From: Aquabacterium olei | Lineage (GTDB): Bacteria > Pseudomonadota > Gammaproteobacteria > Burkholderiales > Burkholderiaceae_C | Length of the DNA stretch: 64,000 bases | Direction: 5' to 3' | NCBI RefSeq assembly: GCF_003100395.1 | Contig: NZ_CP029210.1 | Location: 3,348,001-3,412,000 of the forward strand | Shown here: piece after piece, positions 28,313 to 37,177 of the stretch | Layout of the letters: each line of letters begins with the position of its first letter | How positions within the stretch are numbered: the stretch's first letter is position 1 | The notes under the pieces: generated by a model | Seen by the model: the letters and a program-made list of their open reading frames with translations, nothing else | What the model was told of the DNA's origin: nothing | Databases searched by the model: none | Translations under genes and position numbers: made by a program

Positions 28313-28691
28313 GTTGGCATCGAAGGTCACGACAAAATCCCGGGGAGACGAGGCGGAGGAGCGCGCGCTGCAGCATCTGCTGGCGCAGGGGCTGACGCTG
28401 GTGGAGCGCAATTATCGGGTGGCGCGCGGCCCGGGTGCGCCTGGCGCCGAGGTGGATCTGATTCTGCGGGACCGCGACGGCACGCTGGTGTTCGTCGAGG
28501 TGCGACAGCGCACCGGGCGCGACCACGGCGGCGCGGCCGCCTCGATCAGCCGGGGCAAGCAGCGGCGCTGCATCCGGGGAGCCCAGACCTACCTGATGGG
28601 CCTGCGGGACTGGCCACCCTGCCGCTTCGACGTGGTGGCGATCGACGGCGACGATCTGACGTGGATTCCGGCGGCCTTCGACGCATCCTGA
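28311..28691 (+). CDS. yraN: YraN/UPF0102 family protein, endonuclease-like
   Basis: 126 residues from the ATG at 28311 (MLASKVTTKSRGDEAEERALQHLLAQGL), with GGAG at 28303-28306 as ribosome site. Motifs of the restriction-endonuclease-like fold are visible: Glu in GDEAEE, GAEVDLI and FVEVRQR (Asp plus E-x-R). The function in the family is unsettled. It leads yraN-diaA-dolP, the order known from many proteobacteria, but without the lpoA of E. coli. Confidence 0.92.
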   Translation: MLASKVTTKSRGDEAEERALQHLLAQGLTLVERNYRVARGPGAPGAEVDLILRDRDGTLVFVEVRQRTGRDHGGAAASISRGKQRRCIRGAQTYLMGLRDWPPCRFDVVAIDGDDLTWIPAAFDAS

Positions 28692-28723
28692 CGCCTTGAC
28701 ACAAGGGGGAATGCCCCTGACTT

Positions 28724-29317
28724 ATGATCCGCGCCATGCCGGATTCCCATTTTCAGCCCGCCTATCTGCAGCAACCGCTGCTGGAGACCGCCGACTGGCT
28801 GTACCAGTCGTCCGAGCGACTGGCTCAACAACTGAACTACGCCGCGCAGGCGCTGATGCACACGCTGACCTCGGGCGGCACGGTGCTGTGCGCGGGTGAA
28901 GACGAAGGGGCCCACCTGGCGCGCCGTGCGGCCATGCTGCTGGTGCAGGGCCAGGGTCGCGAACGTCCGCCCCTGGCCGCGGTGGCGCTGACGCCTTCGG
29001 GCTCGCCGCAGCAACCGACGCTGGCGCAGCAGGTGCGTGCGCTGGGCCATCCGGGCGACGTGTGGCTCGCCTTCTCGCTGGAGCGCGAGGACCCCGATCT
29101 GCTGGCCGCCACGGACGCCGCGCGCGAGCTGGACATGACGCTCGTCGCCTTCACCGGCGAAGCGGCCCGCACGCTGGGCCCCATGCTGCGCGACACGGAC
29201 GTGTGGGTGCCGCTGCCCGGCACGCGCGCCGACACCATGTTCGCGACCGCCTGGCTGGCCCTGAGCGGCCTGTGTGCCGCGGTCGACAACCACCTGCTTG
29301 GAGAGGAACACCCATGA
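28724..29317 (+). CDS. diaA: SIS-domain protein, DiaA-like (DnaA initiator-associating)
   Basis: 197 residues; an ATG four codons in (28736) is an alternative start. One sugar-isomerase (SIS) domain with the DiaA/GmhA pattern: N-terminal helix (LLETADWLYQSSERLAQQLNYAAQAL), GGTVLCAGEDEGAHLARRAA and a final AVDNHLLG. DiaA tetramers bind DnaA and promote timely replication initiation. The glycine-rich loop is looser than in GmhA (heptose isomerase), and the dolP/yraN/rsmI context supports DiaA. Confidence 0.83.
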   Translation: MIRAMPDSHFQPAYLQQPLLETADWLYQSSERLAQQLNYAAQALMHTLTSGGTVLCAGEDEGAHLARRAAMLLVQGQGRERPPLAAVALTPSGSPQQPTLAQQVRALGHPGDVWLAFSLEREDPDLLAATDAARELDMTLVAFTGEAARTLGPMLRDTDVWVPLPGTRADTMFATAWLALSGLCAAVDNHLLGEEHP

Positions 29318-29982
29318 ACCGCACCCCGATCACCCGCTCGCTGCGCGGGACCGCGCTGGCCCTGCTGGCCGCCGCCTCGCTGAGTGCCTGCGCCCCGCTG
29401 CTGGTGGGCACGGCCGTGGGCGGCGCCTTTGTCGCGGCAGACCGCCGCACGTCGGGCGCGCTGCTTGAAGACCAGTCGATCGAGTTGAAGGCGGCCAACC
29501 GCATCCGCGACACGATCGGCAACCAGGCCCATGTGAACGTCACTTCGTACAACCGCCACGTGCTGTTGACCGGCGAGGTGCAGGACGACCACGCCCGCGA
29601 ATCGGCGGCCCGCGCGGCCAGCCAGGTCGAGAACGTGGTGAACGTGATGAACGAGCTGGTGGTGGCCCCCAACAGCAGCCTGTCGGCGCGTTCGAATGAC
29701 GTGCTGATACAAGGCAAGGTGAAGGCCACGCTGATCGACGCCCGCGACCTGATGGCCAATGCCTTCAAGGTGGTGGTCGAGCGTGGCGAGGTCTACCTGA
29801 TGGGTGTGGTGACCGAGCGCGAGGCCAACCGCGCTGCCGAGCTGACGGCCACGATCAGCGGTGTGCGCAAGGTCGTGAAAGCCTTCCAGGTCATCAGTGA
29901 AGACGAACTGGCGCGCCGCCTGCCTTCGCCGGCCACCAACCCCAACACCGGCAGCAACGCCGGCTCGGCTCAGCCGCAGTGA
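29314..29982 (+). CDS. dolP: Outer-membrane lipoprotein with two BON domains (DolP/YraP type)
   Basis: 222 residues; the ATG overlaps the diaA stop (ATGA). Lipobox ASLSAC with Cys26 gives an outer-membrane lipoprotein. Two BON domains follow (about residues 55-120 and 130-200; e.g. NRHVLLTGEVQDDHARESAARAASQVENVVNV). DolP supports outer-membrane integrity and BAM function at division sites. The C-terminus is a short Pro/Asn/Gly-rich tail. Confidence 0.92.
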   Translation: MNRTPITRSLRGTALALLAAASLSACAPLLVGTAVGGAFVAADRRTSGALLEDQSIELKAANRIRDTIGNQAHVNVTSYNRHVLLTGEVQDDHARESAARAASQVENVVNVMNELVVAPNSSLSARSNDVLIQGKVKATLIDARDLMANAFKVVVERGEVYLMGVVTEREANRAAELTATISGVRKVVKAFQVISEDELARRLPSPATNPNTGSNAGSAQPQ

Positions 29983-30021
29983 AGCGGCGGGACGGCAGCG
30001 CGGTGCGTGCCGCCTGGCTCC

Positions 30022-30924
30022 TCAGCGCAGCCGACGGATGAGGCTGGAGGTGTCCAGGCGCCCACCGCCCTGCGCCTGCAGATCGGCGTAGAACTGGTCG
30101 ACCAGGGCCGTGACGGGCAGGCGTGCACCCAACCGGCGGGCCTCGTCGAGCACCAGGCCGAAATCCTTGCGCATCCAGTCGACGGCAAAGCCGAAATCGA
30201 ACTGATCCTGCGCCATGGTCGGCCCGCGGTTGGCGAGCTGCCAGCTGCCGGCCGCGCCCTGTGAGATCACGCCGATGACCTGGGCCATGTCGAGCCCGGC
30301 TTTCTGCCCGAAGGCCAGCGCCTCGGACAGCCCCTGCAGCAGACCGCCGATGCAGATCTGGTTGACCATCTTGGTGAGCTGGCCGGCACCGCTGTCGCCC
30401 ATCAGGGTGACGGCACGGGCAAAGGCGCGGATGACGGGCTCGGCGCGGGCAAAGGCCTCGGGTGCCCCCCCGCACATCACCGTGAGCACGCCATTGATCG
30501 CGCCCAGGTTGCCGCCGGAGACGGGGGCGTCGATGAAGGCCAGCCCGCGCGCCTGCGCCGCCACGGCCAGCTCGCGCGCGACCTCGGCCGAGGTGGTGGT
30601 GTGGTCGACGAAAAGCGCGCCCGGCGCCATGCCGTGAAAGGCGCCATCGGGGCCCACGGTGACCTGACGAAGGTCACCGTCGTTGCCGACACAGCTGAAG
30701 ACGATGTCGGCGCCCTCGGCCGCTTGTTGCGGCGTGGCGGCTGCGCGGCCGCCATGGTCCGCCACCCAGGCGTCGGCCTTGGCGGTGGTGCGGTTGTAGA
30801 CCGTCACCGTGTGGCCGGCAGCAGCCAGGTGGGCGGCCATGGGCGCGCCCATCGTGCCCAGGCCCAGAAAGGCCACGCGGCGGCTCGGGGTGGGGTCGTA
30901 GGTCTTGGGGGCAGCGGCGCTCAT
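30022..30924 (-). CDS. NAD(P)-dependent beta-hydroxyacid dehydrogenase (HIBADH / tartronate-semialdehyde reductase family)
   Basis: 300 residues from the ATG at 30924. Rossmann motif FLGLGTMGAPMAAHL, substrate-binding block FIDAPVSGGNLGA and catalytic Lys in GAGQLTKMVNQI are all present, so it should reduce or oxidise a small beta-hydroxyacid such as tartronate semialdehyde or 3-hydroxyisobutyrate. Which one cannot be told; no glyoxylate or valine genes are near. It starts 13 bp after pilU and could be co-transcribed. Confidence 0.87.
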   Translation of the reverse strand: MSAAAPKTYDPTPSRRVAFLGLGTMGAPMAAHLAAAGHTVTVYNRTTAKADAWVADHGGRAAATPQQAAEGADIVFSCVGNDGDLRQVTVGPDGAFHGMAPGALFVDHTTTSAEVARELAVAAQARGLAFIDAPVSGGNLGAINGVLTVMCGGAPEAFARAEPVIRAFARAVTLMGDSGAGQLTKMVNQICIGGLLQGLSEALAFGQKAGLDMAQVIGVISQGAAGSWQLANRGPTMAQDQFDFGFAVDWMRKDFGLVLDEARRLGARLPVTALVDQFYADLQAQGGGRLDTSSLIRRLR

Positions 30925-30937
30925 GGGGTGACAGGGT

Positions 30938-32074
30938 TCAGACAATCTTCAGGTGTTCGGTGCCGGCGGCCAGGTCGCTGGTGCGCGCGCGGGTGCTGTT
31001 GAGCTTGATCTGCAGGCGCAGGTCGTTGACCGAGTCGGCGTTGCGCAGCGCATCTTCGTAGGTCACGTAGTTGCTCTCGTAGAGGTCGTACAGCGCCTGG
31101 TCGAAGGTCTGCATGCCCAGCTCGCGCGACTTCTTCATGATCTCCTTGATCTCGCCCACCTCGCCCTTGAAGATGAGGTCGCCGATCAGCGGCGTGTTGA
31201 GCAGGATCTCGACCGCGGCCACGCGGCCCTTGCCTTCCTGACGCGGCAGCAGGCGTTGCGAGACCAGTGCCTTCAGGTTGAGCGACAGGTCCATCAGCAG
31301 CTGCGGCCGGCGCTCTTCGGGGAAGAAGTTGATGATGCGGTCCAGCGCCTGATTGGCGCTGTTGGCGTGCAGCGTGGCCATGCACAGGTGGCCGGTTTCG
31401 GCAAACTGCACGGCGTGCTCCATGGTCTCGCGGTCGCGGATTTCGCCCATCAGGATCACATCGGGCGCCTGGCGCAGGGTGTTCTTCAGCGCCATCTCCC
31501 AGCCGTCGGTGTCGATGCCGATCTCACGCTGGGTGATGATGCAGTTCTTGTGCGGGTGCACGAACTCCACCGGGTCTTCCAGCGTGATGATGTGGCCGTG
31601 CGTGTTCTCGTTGCGATGGTCGACCATGGCCGCCAGCGTGGTCGACTTGCCAGAGCCCGTGCCACCCACCAGGATCACCAGTCCGCGCTTGGTCAGCACG
31701 ACCTCCTTGAGGATCTGGGGCAGGCCCATGCCGTCGACGGTGGGCAGGTTCTGCGGGATGGTCCGCAGCACCAGGCCCACATTGCCCTGCTGGATGAAGG
31801 CATTGACGCGGAAGCGGCCGATGCCGCCGGGCGAGATCGCGAAGTTGCACTCCTTTGTGCGCTCGAACTCGGCCGCCTGCTTGTCGTTCATGATCGCGCG
31901 GGCCAGCGACACGGTGTGCTGCGACGTGAGGGCCTGCGGCGAGACCTTGGTGACCTTGCCGTCGACCTTGATGGCGGGCGGGAAGTCCGACGTGAGGAAC
32001 AGGTCGGAGCCCCCCCGGGCGACCATGAGCTTCAGCAGGTCGTTGATGAATTTGGAGGCCTGATCGCGTTCCAT
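30938..32074 (-). CDS. pilU: Type IV pilus retraction ATPase PilU
   Basis: 378 residues, PilT-like ATPase: N-terminal PAS-like domain, then Walker A GGTGSGKST, Asp box, Walker B (ILMGEIRD) and His box (HLCMATLHANSANQALDRI). The longer C-terminus (to LAAGTEHLKIV) and its place after pilT identify PilU, the accessory motor that assists PilT in pulling back pili. It is the last of pilT-cNMP protein-pilU on this strand. Confidence 0.94.
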   Translation of the reverse strand: MERDQASKFINDLLKLMVARGGSDLFLTSDFPPAIKVDGKVTKVSPQALTSQHTVSLARAIMNDKQAAEFERTKECNFAISPGGIGRFRVNAFIQQGNVGLVLRTIPQNLPTVDGMGLPQILKEVVLTKRGLVILVGGTGSGKSTTLAAMVDHRNENTHGHIITLEDPVEFVHPHKNCIITQREIGIDTDGWEMALKNTLRQAPDVILMGEIRDRETMEHAVQFAETGHLCMATLHANSANQALDRIINFFPEERRPQLLMDLSLNLKALVSQRLLPRQEGKGRVAAVEILLNTPLIGDLIFKGEVGEIKEIMKKSRELGMQTFDQALYDLYESNYVTYEDALRNADSVNDLRLQIKLNSTRARTSDLAAGTEHLKIV

Positions 32075-32095
32075 GGTGCGGTCCTGTCGGGGTCT

Positions 32096-32773
32096 TCAAA
32101 CGGGGTGGGGGCCGGCGCGGCTGGCGTCCAGCAGCGCGCCCAGCCGTGCGCCGAGCTGGCGCATGCGCAGCGACAAACGGCGCGCGGTGCAGGTCATCAG
32201 GGCCATGCCGAGGCGGGGTTCCTCGATGGCCAGCTCGTCCAGCGCCTCGCTGGTGAGCACCGCCAGCGCGCAGGCGCTGAGTGTGAGGCAGGAGGCAAAG
32301 CGGGCGCTGGCGTCGAGCAGCGACATCTCGCCGATCACCTCGCCTTCGCGGGCCTCGGCCAGGCGCACGCGGCCACCCGCGGGGGGCACGCGGTCCACGG
32401 CGACCACGCCGTCGAGCACGATGAGCGCGTAGTCGCCGCGCTCGCCCTGCACGATCAGCTCCCGGCCTGCGGGCACCTTCACGAACTGCAGATGCGGCAG
32501 GAGCTTGCGCTGCCCCTCCTCGCCGAGTGCGGCCATCAGGGCGTCCTGGCCCCAGGCGCGCATCAGCAGGGACAGGCCGGCTTCCGGGTCCAGCGGCTGC
32601 GCGCCCACGGCCAGCGCGCGCGCCGACCAGGCGGAACTGCCCCGCACGGACTCGGGCCGCTCCATGAACTGGGTGGCGAAGAAGCCCTCGTCGTCGGCCT
32701 CGGCCGCATCGGCCGAGGTGGTGCGTGCGCCCCCGGTTGCGCCACTGACAAAACGGTCCAGCAGGCGTTTCAT
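32096..32773 (-). CDS. Cyclic-nucleotide-binding protein without DNA-binding domain, between pilT and pilU
   Basis: 225 residues from the ATG at 32773, 8 bp after pilT. Residues 1-75 are variable and low in structure; residues about 80-185 form a cNMP-binding beta-roll. The phosphate-binding cassette is VIGEMSLLDASARFASC with Glu149 and Arg158, the spacing used to hold the ribose and cyclic phosphate. After the roll there is only a helical, basic tail (ARRLSLRMRQLGARLGAL) and no helix-turn-helix, so it is not a CRP-type transcription factor. Lodged between two pilus-retraction motors, it probably links cAMP or c-di-GMP-like signals to twitching; this is inference. Confidence 0.82.
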   Translation of the reverse strand: MKRLLDRFVSGATGGARTTSADAAEADDEGFFATQFMERPESVRGSSAWSARALAVGAQPLDPEAGLSLLMRAWGQDALMAALGEEGQRKLLPHLQFVKVPAGRELIVQGERGDYALIVLDGVVAVDRVPPAGGRVRLAEAREGEVIGEMSLLDASARFASCLTLSACALAVLTSEALDELAIEEPRLGMALMTCTARRLSLRMRQLGARLGALLDASRAGPHPV

Positions 32774-32781
32774 GAACTGGC

Positions 32782-33825
32782 TCAGCCGGGGAAGTTCTCG
32801 GGAATCTTGGCCTTGGCGCGGGCCTCGGCGGGCGAGATGACGTTGCGTCGCACCAGTTCGGTCAGGTTCTGATCCAGCGTCTGCATGCCCATGCTGTTGC
32901 CGGTCTGGATCGACGAGTACATCTGCGCGATCTTGTTCTCGCGGATCAGGTTGCGGATCGCGGGGGTGCCGATCATGATTTCGTGCGCGGCCACCCGGCC
33001 CGAGCCGTCCTTCGTCTTGCACAGCGTCTGGGAGATCACCGCCTGCAGCGACTCGGACAGCATGGCGCGCACCATTTCCTTCTCGGCGGCGGGGAAGACA
33101 TCGACCACGCGGTCGATGGTCTTGGCGGCCGACGAGGTGTGCAGCGTGCCGAACACCAGGTGGCCGGTTTCCGCGGCGGTCAGCGCGAGGCGGATGGTTT
33201 CCAGGTCGCGCATTTCACCCACCAGAATCGCATCCGGGTCCTCGCGCAGGGCCGAGCGCAGCGCGTTGGCAAAGCTCATGGTGTGCGGGCCGACTTCGCG
33301 CTGGTTGATCAGGCACTTCTTGGAGTCGTGCACGAACTCGATCGGGTCCTCGACCGTCAGGATGTGGCCGTACTCGGTCTCGTTGAGGTGGTTCACCATC
33401 GCCGCCAGCGTGGTCGACTTGCCCGAGCCGGTGGGCCCCGTGACGAGCACCAGCCCGCGCGGCCTCAAGGCCAGGTCGGCAAACACCTTGGGTGCGTTGA
33501 GCTGCTCGAGCGTCAGGATCTTGGACGGAATCGTCCGGAACACGGCGCCGGCACCGCGGTTCTGGTTGAAGGCGTTGACGCGGAAACGCGCCAGCCCCTG
33601 GATCTCGAACGAGAAGTCGCACTCCAGCGTTTCTTCATAGGTCTTGCGCTGGGCGTCGTTCATGATGTCGTACACCATGTCGTGGACCTGCTTGTGGTCC
33701 AGCGCGTCGACGTTGATGCGGCGCACATCGCCGTGGACCCGGATCATGGGGGGCAACCCTGCCGACAGGTGAAGGTCGGATGCCTTGTTCTTGACGGAGA
33801 ACGCAAGGAGCTGGGTGATATCCAT
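32782..33825 (-). CDS. pilT: Type IV pilus twitching motility ATPase PilT
   Basis: 347 residues, canonical PilT (MDITQLLAFSVKNKASDLHLSAGLPPMIRVHGDVRRI). Walker A GPTGSGKST, Walker B ILVGEMRD, His box GHLVFGTLHTSSAAKTIDRV, and the AIRNLIRENKIAQ motif near the C-terminus needed for retraction. PilT hexamers pull pilin back into the membrane. Divergent from yggS by 37 bp. Confidence 0.97.
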   Translation of the reverse strand: MDITQLLAFSVKNKASDLHLSAGLPPMIRVHGDVRRINVDALDHKQVHDMVYDIMNDAQRKTYEETLECDFSFEIQGLARFRVNAFNQNRGAGAVFRTIPSKILTLEQLNAPKVFADLALRPRGLVLVTGPTGSGKSTTLAAMVNHLNETEYGHILTVEDPIEFVHDSKKCLINQREVGPHTMSFANALRSALREDPDAILVGEMRDLETIRLALTAAETGHLVFGTLHTSSAAKTIDRVVDVFPAAEKEMVRAMLSESLQAVISQTLCKTKDGSGRVAAHEIMIGTPAIRNLIRENKIAQMYSSIQTGNSMGMQTLDQNLTELVRRNVISPAEARAKAKIPENFPG

Positions 33826-33862
33826 GGATGATGTGGGCCTGGCTTTTGGTTACAGACCCATT

Positions 33863-34549
33863 ATGTCGACGATCGCAAACAACCTGCAAAGCGTGAGAAA
33901 CCGGATACAACAAGCCTGTTCTCTCGCTGGGCGCCCACCCGAGAGTGTCACCTTGCTGGCCGTCAGCAAGACGTTTCCAGCTGTAACGGTGCGAGAAGCA
34001 TTTGACGCAGGACAGCGTCGGTTTGGCGAAAACTACGTGCAGGAGGCCCTCGTCAAGATCGCGGAGCTGGCCGACCTGCGCAGCCAGATCGAATGGCACA
34101 TGATCGGGCCGCTGCAGAGCAACAAGACGCGCGTGGTGGCCGAATCGTTCGACTGGGTGCACACGGTCGACCGGCTGAAGGTCGCGCAGCGCCTGTCGGA
34201 GCAACGCCCTGAAGGGCTGCCCCCCCTGCAGGTCTGCATCCAGGTCAATACCAGCGGCGAAGCCAGCAAGAGCGGCATTGCGCCCGAAGAGGCTGAAAGC
34301 CTGGCCCGCGCGGTGGCCGCCCTGCCCCGCCTCACGCTGCGCGGCGTGATGGCGCTGCCCGCGCCCAGCGAGGACCCCGCCGTGCAGCACGCGGAACTGG
34401 CCCGCGTGCGTAGCGTGTTCGAGCACCTGAAGGCTCAGGGTCTTCCCGTGGACACGCTTTCGATGGGAATGAGCGGCGACCTGGCGGCCGCAATCGGCGA
34501 GGGCTCCACCCTGGTCAGGGTGGGCACAGCCCTATTCGGCCGACGCTGA
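33863..34549 (+). CDS. yggS: YggS-type pyridoxal-phosphate homeostasis protein
   Basis: 228 residues from the ATG at 33863. PLP-binding Lys lies in LLAVSKTFPA; WHMIGPLQSNK and the C-terminal SMGMSGDLAAAIGEGSTLVRVGTALFG are family signatures. The protein buffers PLP and affects vitamin B6 and amino-acid balance. Pairing with pilT on one side and proC further on is common in proteobacteria. Confidence 0.95.
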   Translation: MSTIANNLQSVRNRIQQACSLAGRPPESVTLLAVSKTFPAVTVREAFDAGQRRFGENYVQEALVKIAELADLRSQIEWHMIGPLQSNKTRVVAESFDWVHTVDRLKVAQRLSEQRPEGLPPLQVCIQVNTSGEASKSGIAPEEAESLARAVAALPRLTLRGVMALPAPSEDPAVQHAELARVRSVFEHLKAQGLPVDTLSMGMSGDLAAAIGEGSTLVRVGTALFGRR

Positions 34550-34586
34550 CCGCCCGCTACCATGCGGGATCGCTTACGTAAACGGT

Positions 34587-35306
34587 ATGGAAGTTCTGCG
34601 TCCGCCCCACTACCTGCTGGTCGATGACCACAGCCTGATCCGAGAAGGGATGATGCAGGCCATCCGCGCCCTCGAACCGAAAGCGCGCTTCTCGCAGGCC
34701 AACTCGCTGCAGGCCACGCTCGAGCGGCTGGCCCACGGGCCGGATGCCGACCCGATCGACGTCGTGTTGCTCGACCTCGGTCTGCCCGACAGCCGCGGCA
34801 CCGCCACCTTGCAGGCCGTGCGCCAGGCGGCGCCCACCCAGCGCATCGGCATCATCACCGGGCAGAACGACGTGCAGGTGGCGCTGGAGTGCATCCACCA
34901 CGGCGCGTCGTGCTTCATTCCCAAACTGGCCGAGATCGACGGCTTCACCATGGCCCTGCGGGCGCTGGTCGAGGGGCGGCTGCACTTCCCGTCGGAGCTG
35001 CTGTCGCCCGCCGACCAGCCCGAATCCGCCGATGAGGCGACGCCGGCGCAGAGCGTGCGCCTGACCCCGCGCCAGAAGGACGTGCTGACCTGGATCCTCA
35101 AGGGCTGCACCAACCAGGCCATTGCCGATGCACTCGGCATCAGCGCCGAGACCGTGAAGCTGCACGTGAGCGCCATCTTCCGCGCGTATGGGGTGCACAG
35201 CCGCACGCAACTCGTGTTGCTGTGCTCGCGGCAGGCCCCCGCGGCCTGGGCCCCACCTCCGCCGGAAGAAGCGAGCCAGGAAGGACGCCGGGAAAGCCTG
35301 GCGTGA
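34587..35306 (+). CDS. NarL/FixJ-type response regulator
   Basis: 239 residues. The receiver domain covers 1-125 with the acidic pocket VDDHS, phospho-acceptor Asp63 (VVLLDLGLPD) and Lys113. Residues about 157-222 are a LuxR-type helix-turn-helix (LTPRQKDVLTWILKGCTNQAIADALGISAETVKLHVSAIF). Its stop overlaps the GTG start of the next gene, a hybrid histidine kinase, which is its likely partner. Targets are unknown. Confidence 0.92.
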   Translation: MEVLRPPHYLLVDDHSLIREGMMQAIRALEPKARFSQANSLQATLERLAHGPDADPIDVVLLDLGLPDSRGTATLQAVRQAAPTQRIGIITGQNDVQVALECIHHGASCFIPKLAEIDGFTMALRALVEGRLHFPSELLSPADQPESADEATPAQSVRLTPRQKDVLTWILKGCTNQAIADALGISAETVKLHVSAIFRAYGVHSRTQLVLLCSRQAPAAWAPPPPEEASQEGRRESLA

Positions 35307-37177
35307 ACCGCGCAGACCGCGGCATGCGCGGCATCAGCCCCATGCAGACCCGCGTCGACCTGCAGATGCTGCAGGACGCGTGGCGCACCACCCCGCACAC
35401 CATTCTTGGCCAGGCGCTGTCGCTGATGGCGCTGCTGTGGCTGATCCGCGGCTGGCCGCTGCCGGCGTGGCAATGGGTGCTTCCCACGCTCGGCCTGCTG
35501 GGCGTCTGGGGTGTCGTGATCGCGATGACCCGGCACTTCCGGCGCTTCGGCATCCCGGCCTCGGGCTACCAGCGCTGGCGCCGCAGCCTGCTGGGGTGGC
35601 ACCTCTCGCAGGGCACGCTGTGGGGGCTGTTCGCAGTGGCGCTGCTGGGGGTGGCCGACAACGACTGGCAGCTCGCGCTGGTGGCGGCCTCGCTGGTGTA
35701 CGCCTACACGGTGATGCTGGTGAGCGTGCACGACTGGGGCGTGGCGGTGGCCGGCAGCACGCCGCTCTTGACGCTGGCCGGCGTGCGCCTGCTGGTGGAC
35801 GGTCAGCCCAGTTCGTCGTTCCTGGCGCTGGTGATGGGGGTCTCCATGGTGACCAGTCTGGCCGTGACGCGGCAGATCAGCCGACGGCTGCGTGAGGGCA
35901 CCCTGCTGCGCAACGAAAACGCCGACCTGGTGTTGCAATTGCGCGAAGAGGTCAACAACGTGACGCGGGAGAAGGCCCGCGCCGAGATCGCCGACCGGCA
36001 GAAGGGCGAGTTCTTTGCCTCGGCCAGCCACGACCTGCGCCAGCCCCTGCACGTGCTGATGCTGCTGAGCAGTGCGCTGCGCCCCCACGTTCCTGCGGCC
36101 GAAGGGCACGGCCTGCTCGACCGCATGCAGACGGCGCTGGGCTCGCTGAGCACGATGTTCGAGCGCATGTTCGACGTGGCCCGCATCGACGCGCAGCGCA
36201 TCGACTACCGCGCCCAGGCCTGTGCCCTGTCCGCACTGTGGCGACGGCTGGACAGCGAGTTCGCGGTGGTGTGCGCCCATCAGGGGCTGCAGTGGCAACT
36301 CGACCCCACCGAGGCCTGGGTGCAGGCCGACCCGCATGTGCTGGAGCGCATCCTGCGCAACCTGTTGAACAACGCAGTGCGCTACACCGAGCGGGGCACC
36401 GTGCGCCTGCGTGCCCGGGCGCGCGGGCCGTGGATCGTCTGCCAGGTGTGGGACACGGGCACCGGCATCGCGCGGGAGCATCGCCACCGCATCTTCGAAG
36501 ACTACTTCCAGGCACACAACGACGGCCGGCGCAGCAGCGAAGGCCTGGGGCTTGGGCTGGCCGTGGTGCGCCGCCTGAGCCTGCTCGGCCCCACACCGGT
36601 GAGCCTGCGCTCGCGCCCGGGCCAGGGTTCCTGCTTCAGCGTGCGCCTGCCTCGGCTGGTGCCCGCAGCCGTGCCCCCGCAACAGGCCGAGACCCGTGCA
36701 GCCCGCCGGCCCTCGACGCGCGCCGGCAAGCCTGCTGCCCCGGCTGCGTCACCCCTCGCCCCACCCGGCGTGATCCTGCTGATCGAGGACGACCCCGATG
36801 TGCGCGAGGGCACGGCCATGCTGCTGCACCAGCACGGCTGGCGCACGGCGGCCGGCTCGACACCGGATGGCGCCATCGCGGCGCTGGTGGCCTTGCAGGC
36901 CGAAGGCCGCATGCCCGAGGGCAGCATGCCGTCGGCGGTGGTGAGTGACCATCGGCTGGGGCTGTCGATCAACGGCCTGCAGGCGATTGCGCAGTTGCGC
37001 TACGAGTTCGGCGAGGCCCTGCCGGCCTTTCTGCTCACCGGGGAAGCCACGCCCGGGCTGGCCGGGGCGGCACGCGCCGCCCAGGTGCACCTGCTGCACA
37101 AACCCCTGCAGGCCGACCGCCTGCTGCGCCTGCTGGCCGAGGCCACCGGCGCGCCCGAGCGGCCGGATGCGGCATGA
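35303..37177 (+). CDS. Membrane-bound hybrid sensor histidine kinase with C-terminal receiver
   Basis: 624 residues if it starts at the GTG at 35303 (overlapping the regulator stop); ATGs at 35324 and 35342 are alternatives. About six membrane helices in the first 185 residues with almost no periplasmic loops, a coiled coil (NADLVLQLREEVNNVTREKAR), HisKA with His243 (SASHDLRQPLHVL), HATPase (NLLNNAVRYTE, VWDTGTGIA, LGLGLAVVRRL) and a receiver from about 490 with Asp549 (VVSDHRLG). No Hpt domain or PAS. The compact membrane input suggests sensing within the membrane. It overlaps proC by four bases. Confidence 0.88.
   Translation: MNRADRGMRGISPMQTRVDLQMLQDAWRTTPHTILGQALSLMALLWLIRGWPLPAWQWVLPTLGLLGVWGVVIAMTRHFRRFGIPASGYQRWRRSLLGWHLSQGTLWGLFAVALLGVADNDWQLALVAASLVYAYTVMLVSVHDWGVAVAGSTPLLTLAGVRLLVDGQPSSSFLALVMGVSMVTSLAVTRQISRRLREGTLLRNENADLVLQLREEVNNVTREKARAEIADRQKGEFFASASHDLRQPLHVLMLLSSALRPHVPAAEGHGLLDRMQTALGSLSTMFERMFDVARIDAQRIDYRAQACALSALWRRLDSEFAVVCAHQGLQWQLDPTEAWVQADPHVLERILRNLLNNAVRYTERGTVRLRARARGPWIVCQVWDTGTGIAREHRHRIFEDYFQAHNDGRRSSEGLGLGLAVVRRLSLLGPTPVSLRSRPGQGSCFSVRLPRLVPAAVPPQQAETRAARRPSTRAGKPAAPAASPLAPPGVILLIEDDPDVREGTAMLLHQHGWRTAAGSTPDGAIAALVALQAEGRMPEGSMPSAVVSDHRLGLSINGLQAIAQLRYEFGEALPAFLLTGEATPGLAGAARAAQVHLLHKPLQADRLLRLLAEATGAPERPDAA

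Noticed and set aside
28696..28728. TTGACA and TATGAT as a promoter for diaA
   Set aside because: The hexamers are good, but the spacer is 21 bp, outside the working range, and the second overlaps the start codon at 28724; yraN-diaA readthrough is simpler.
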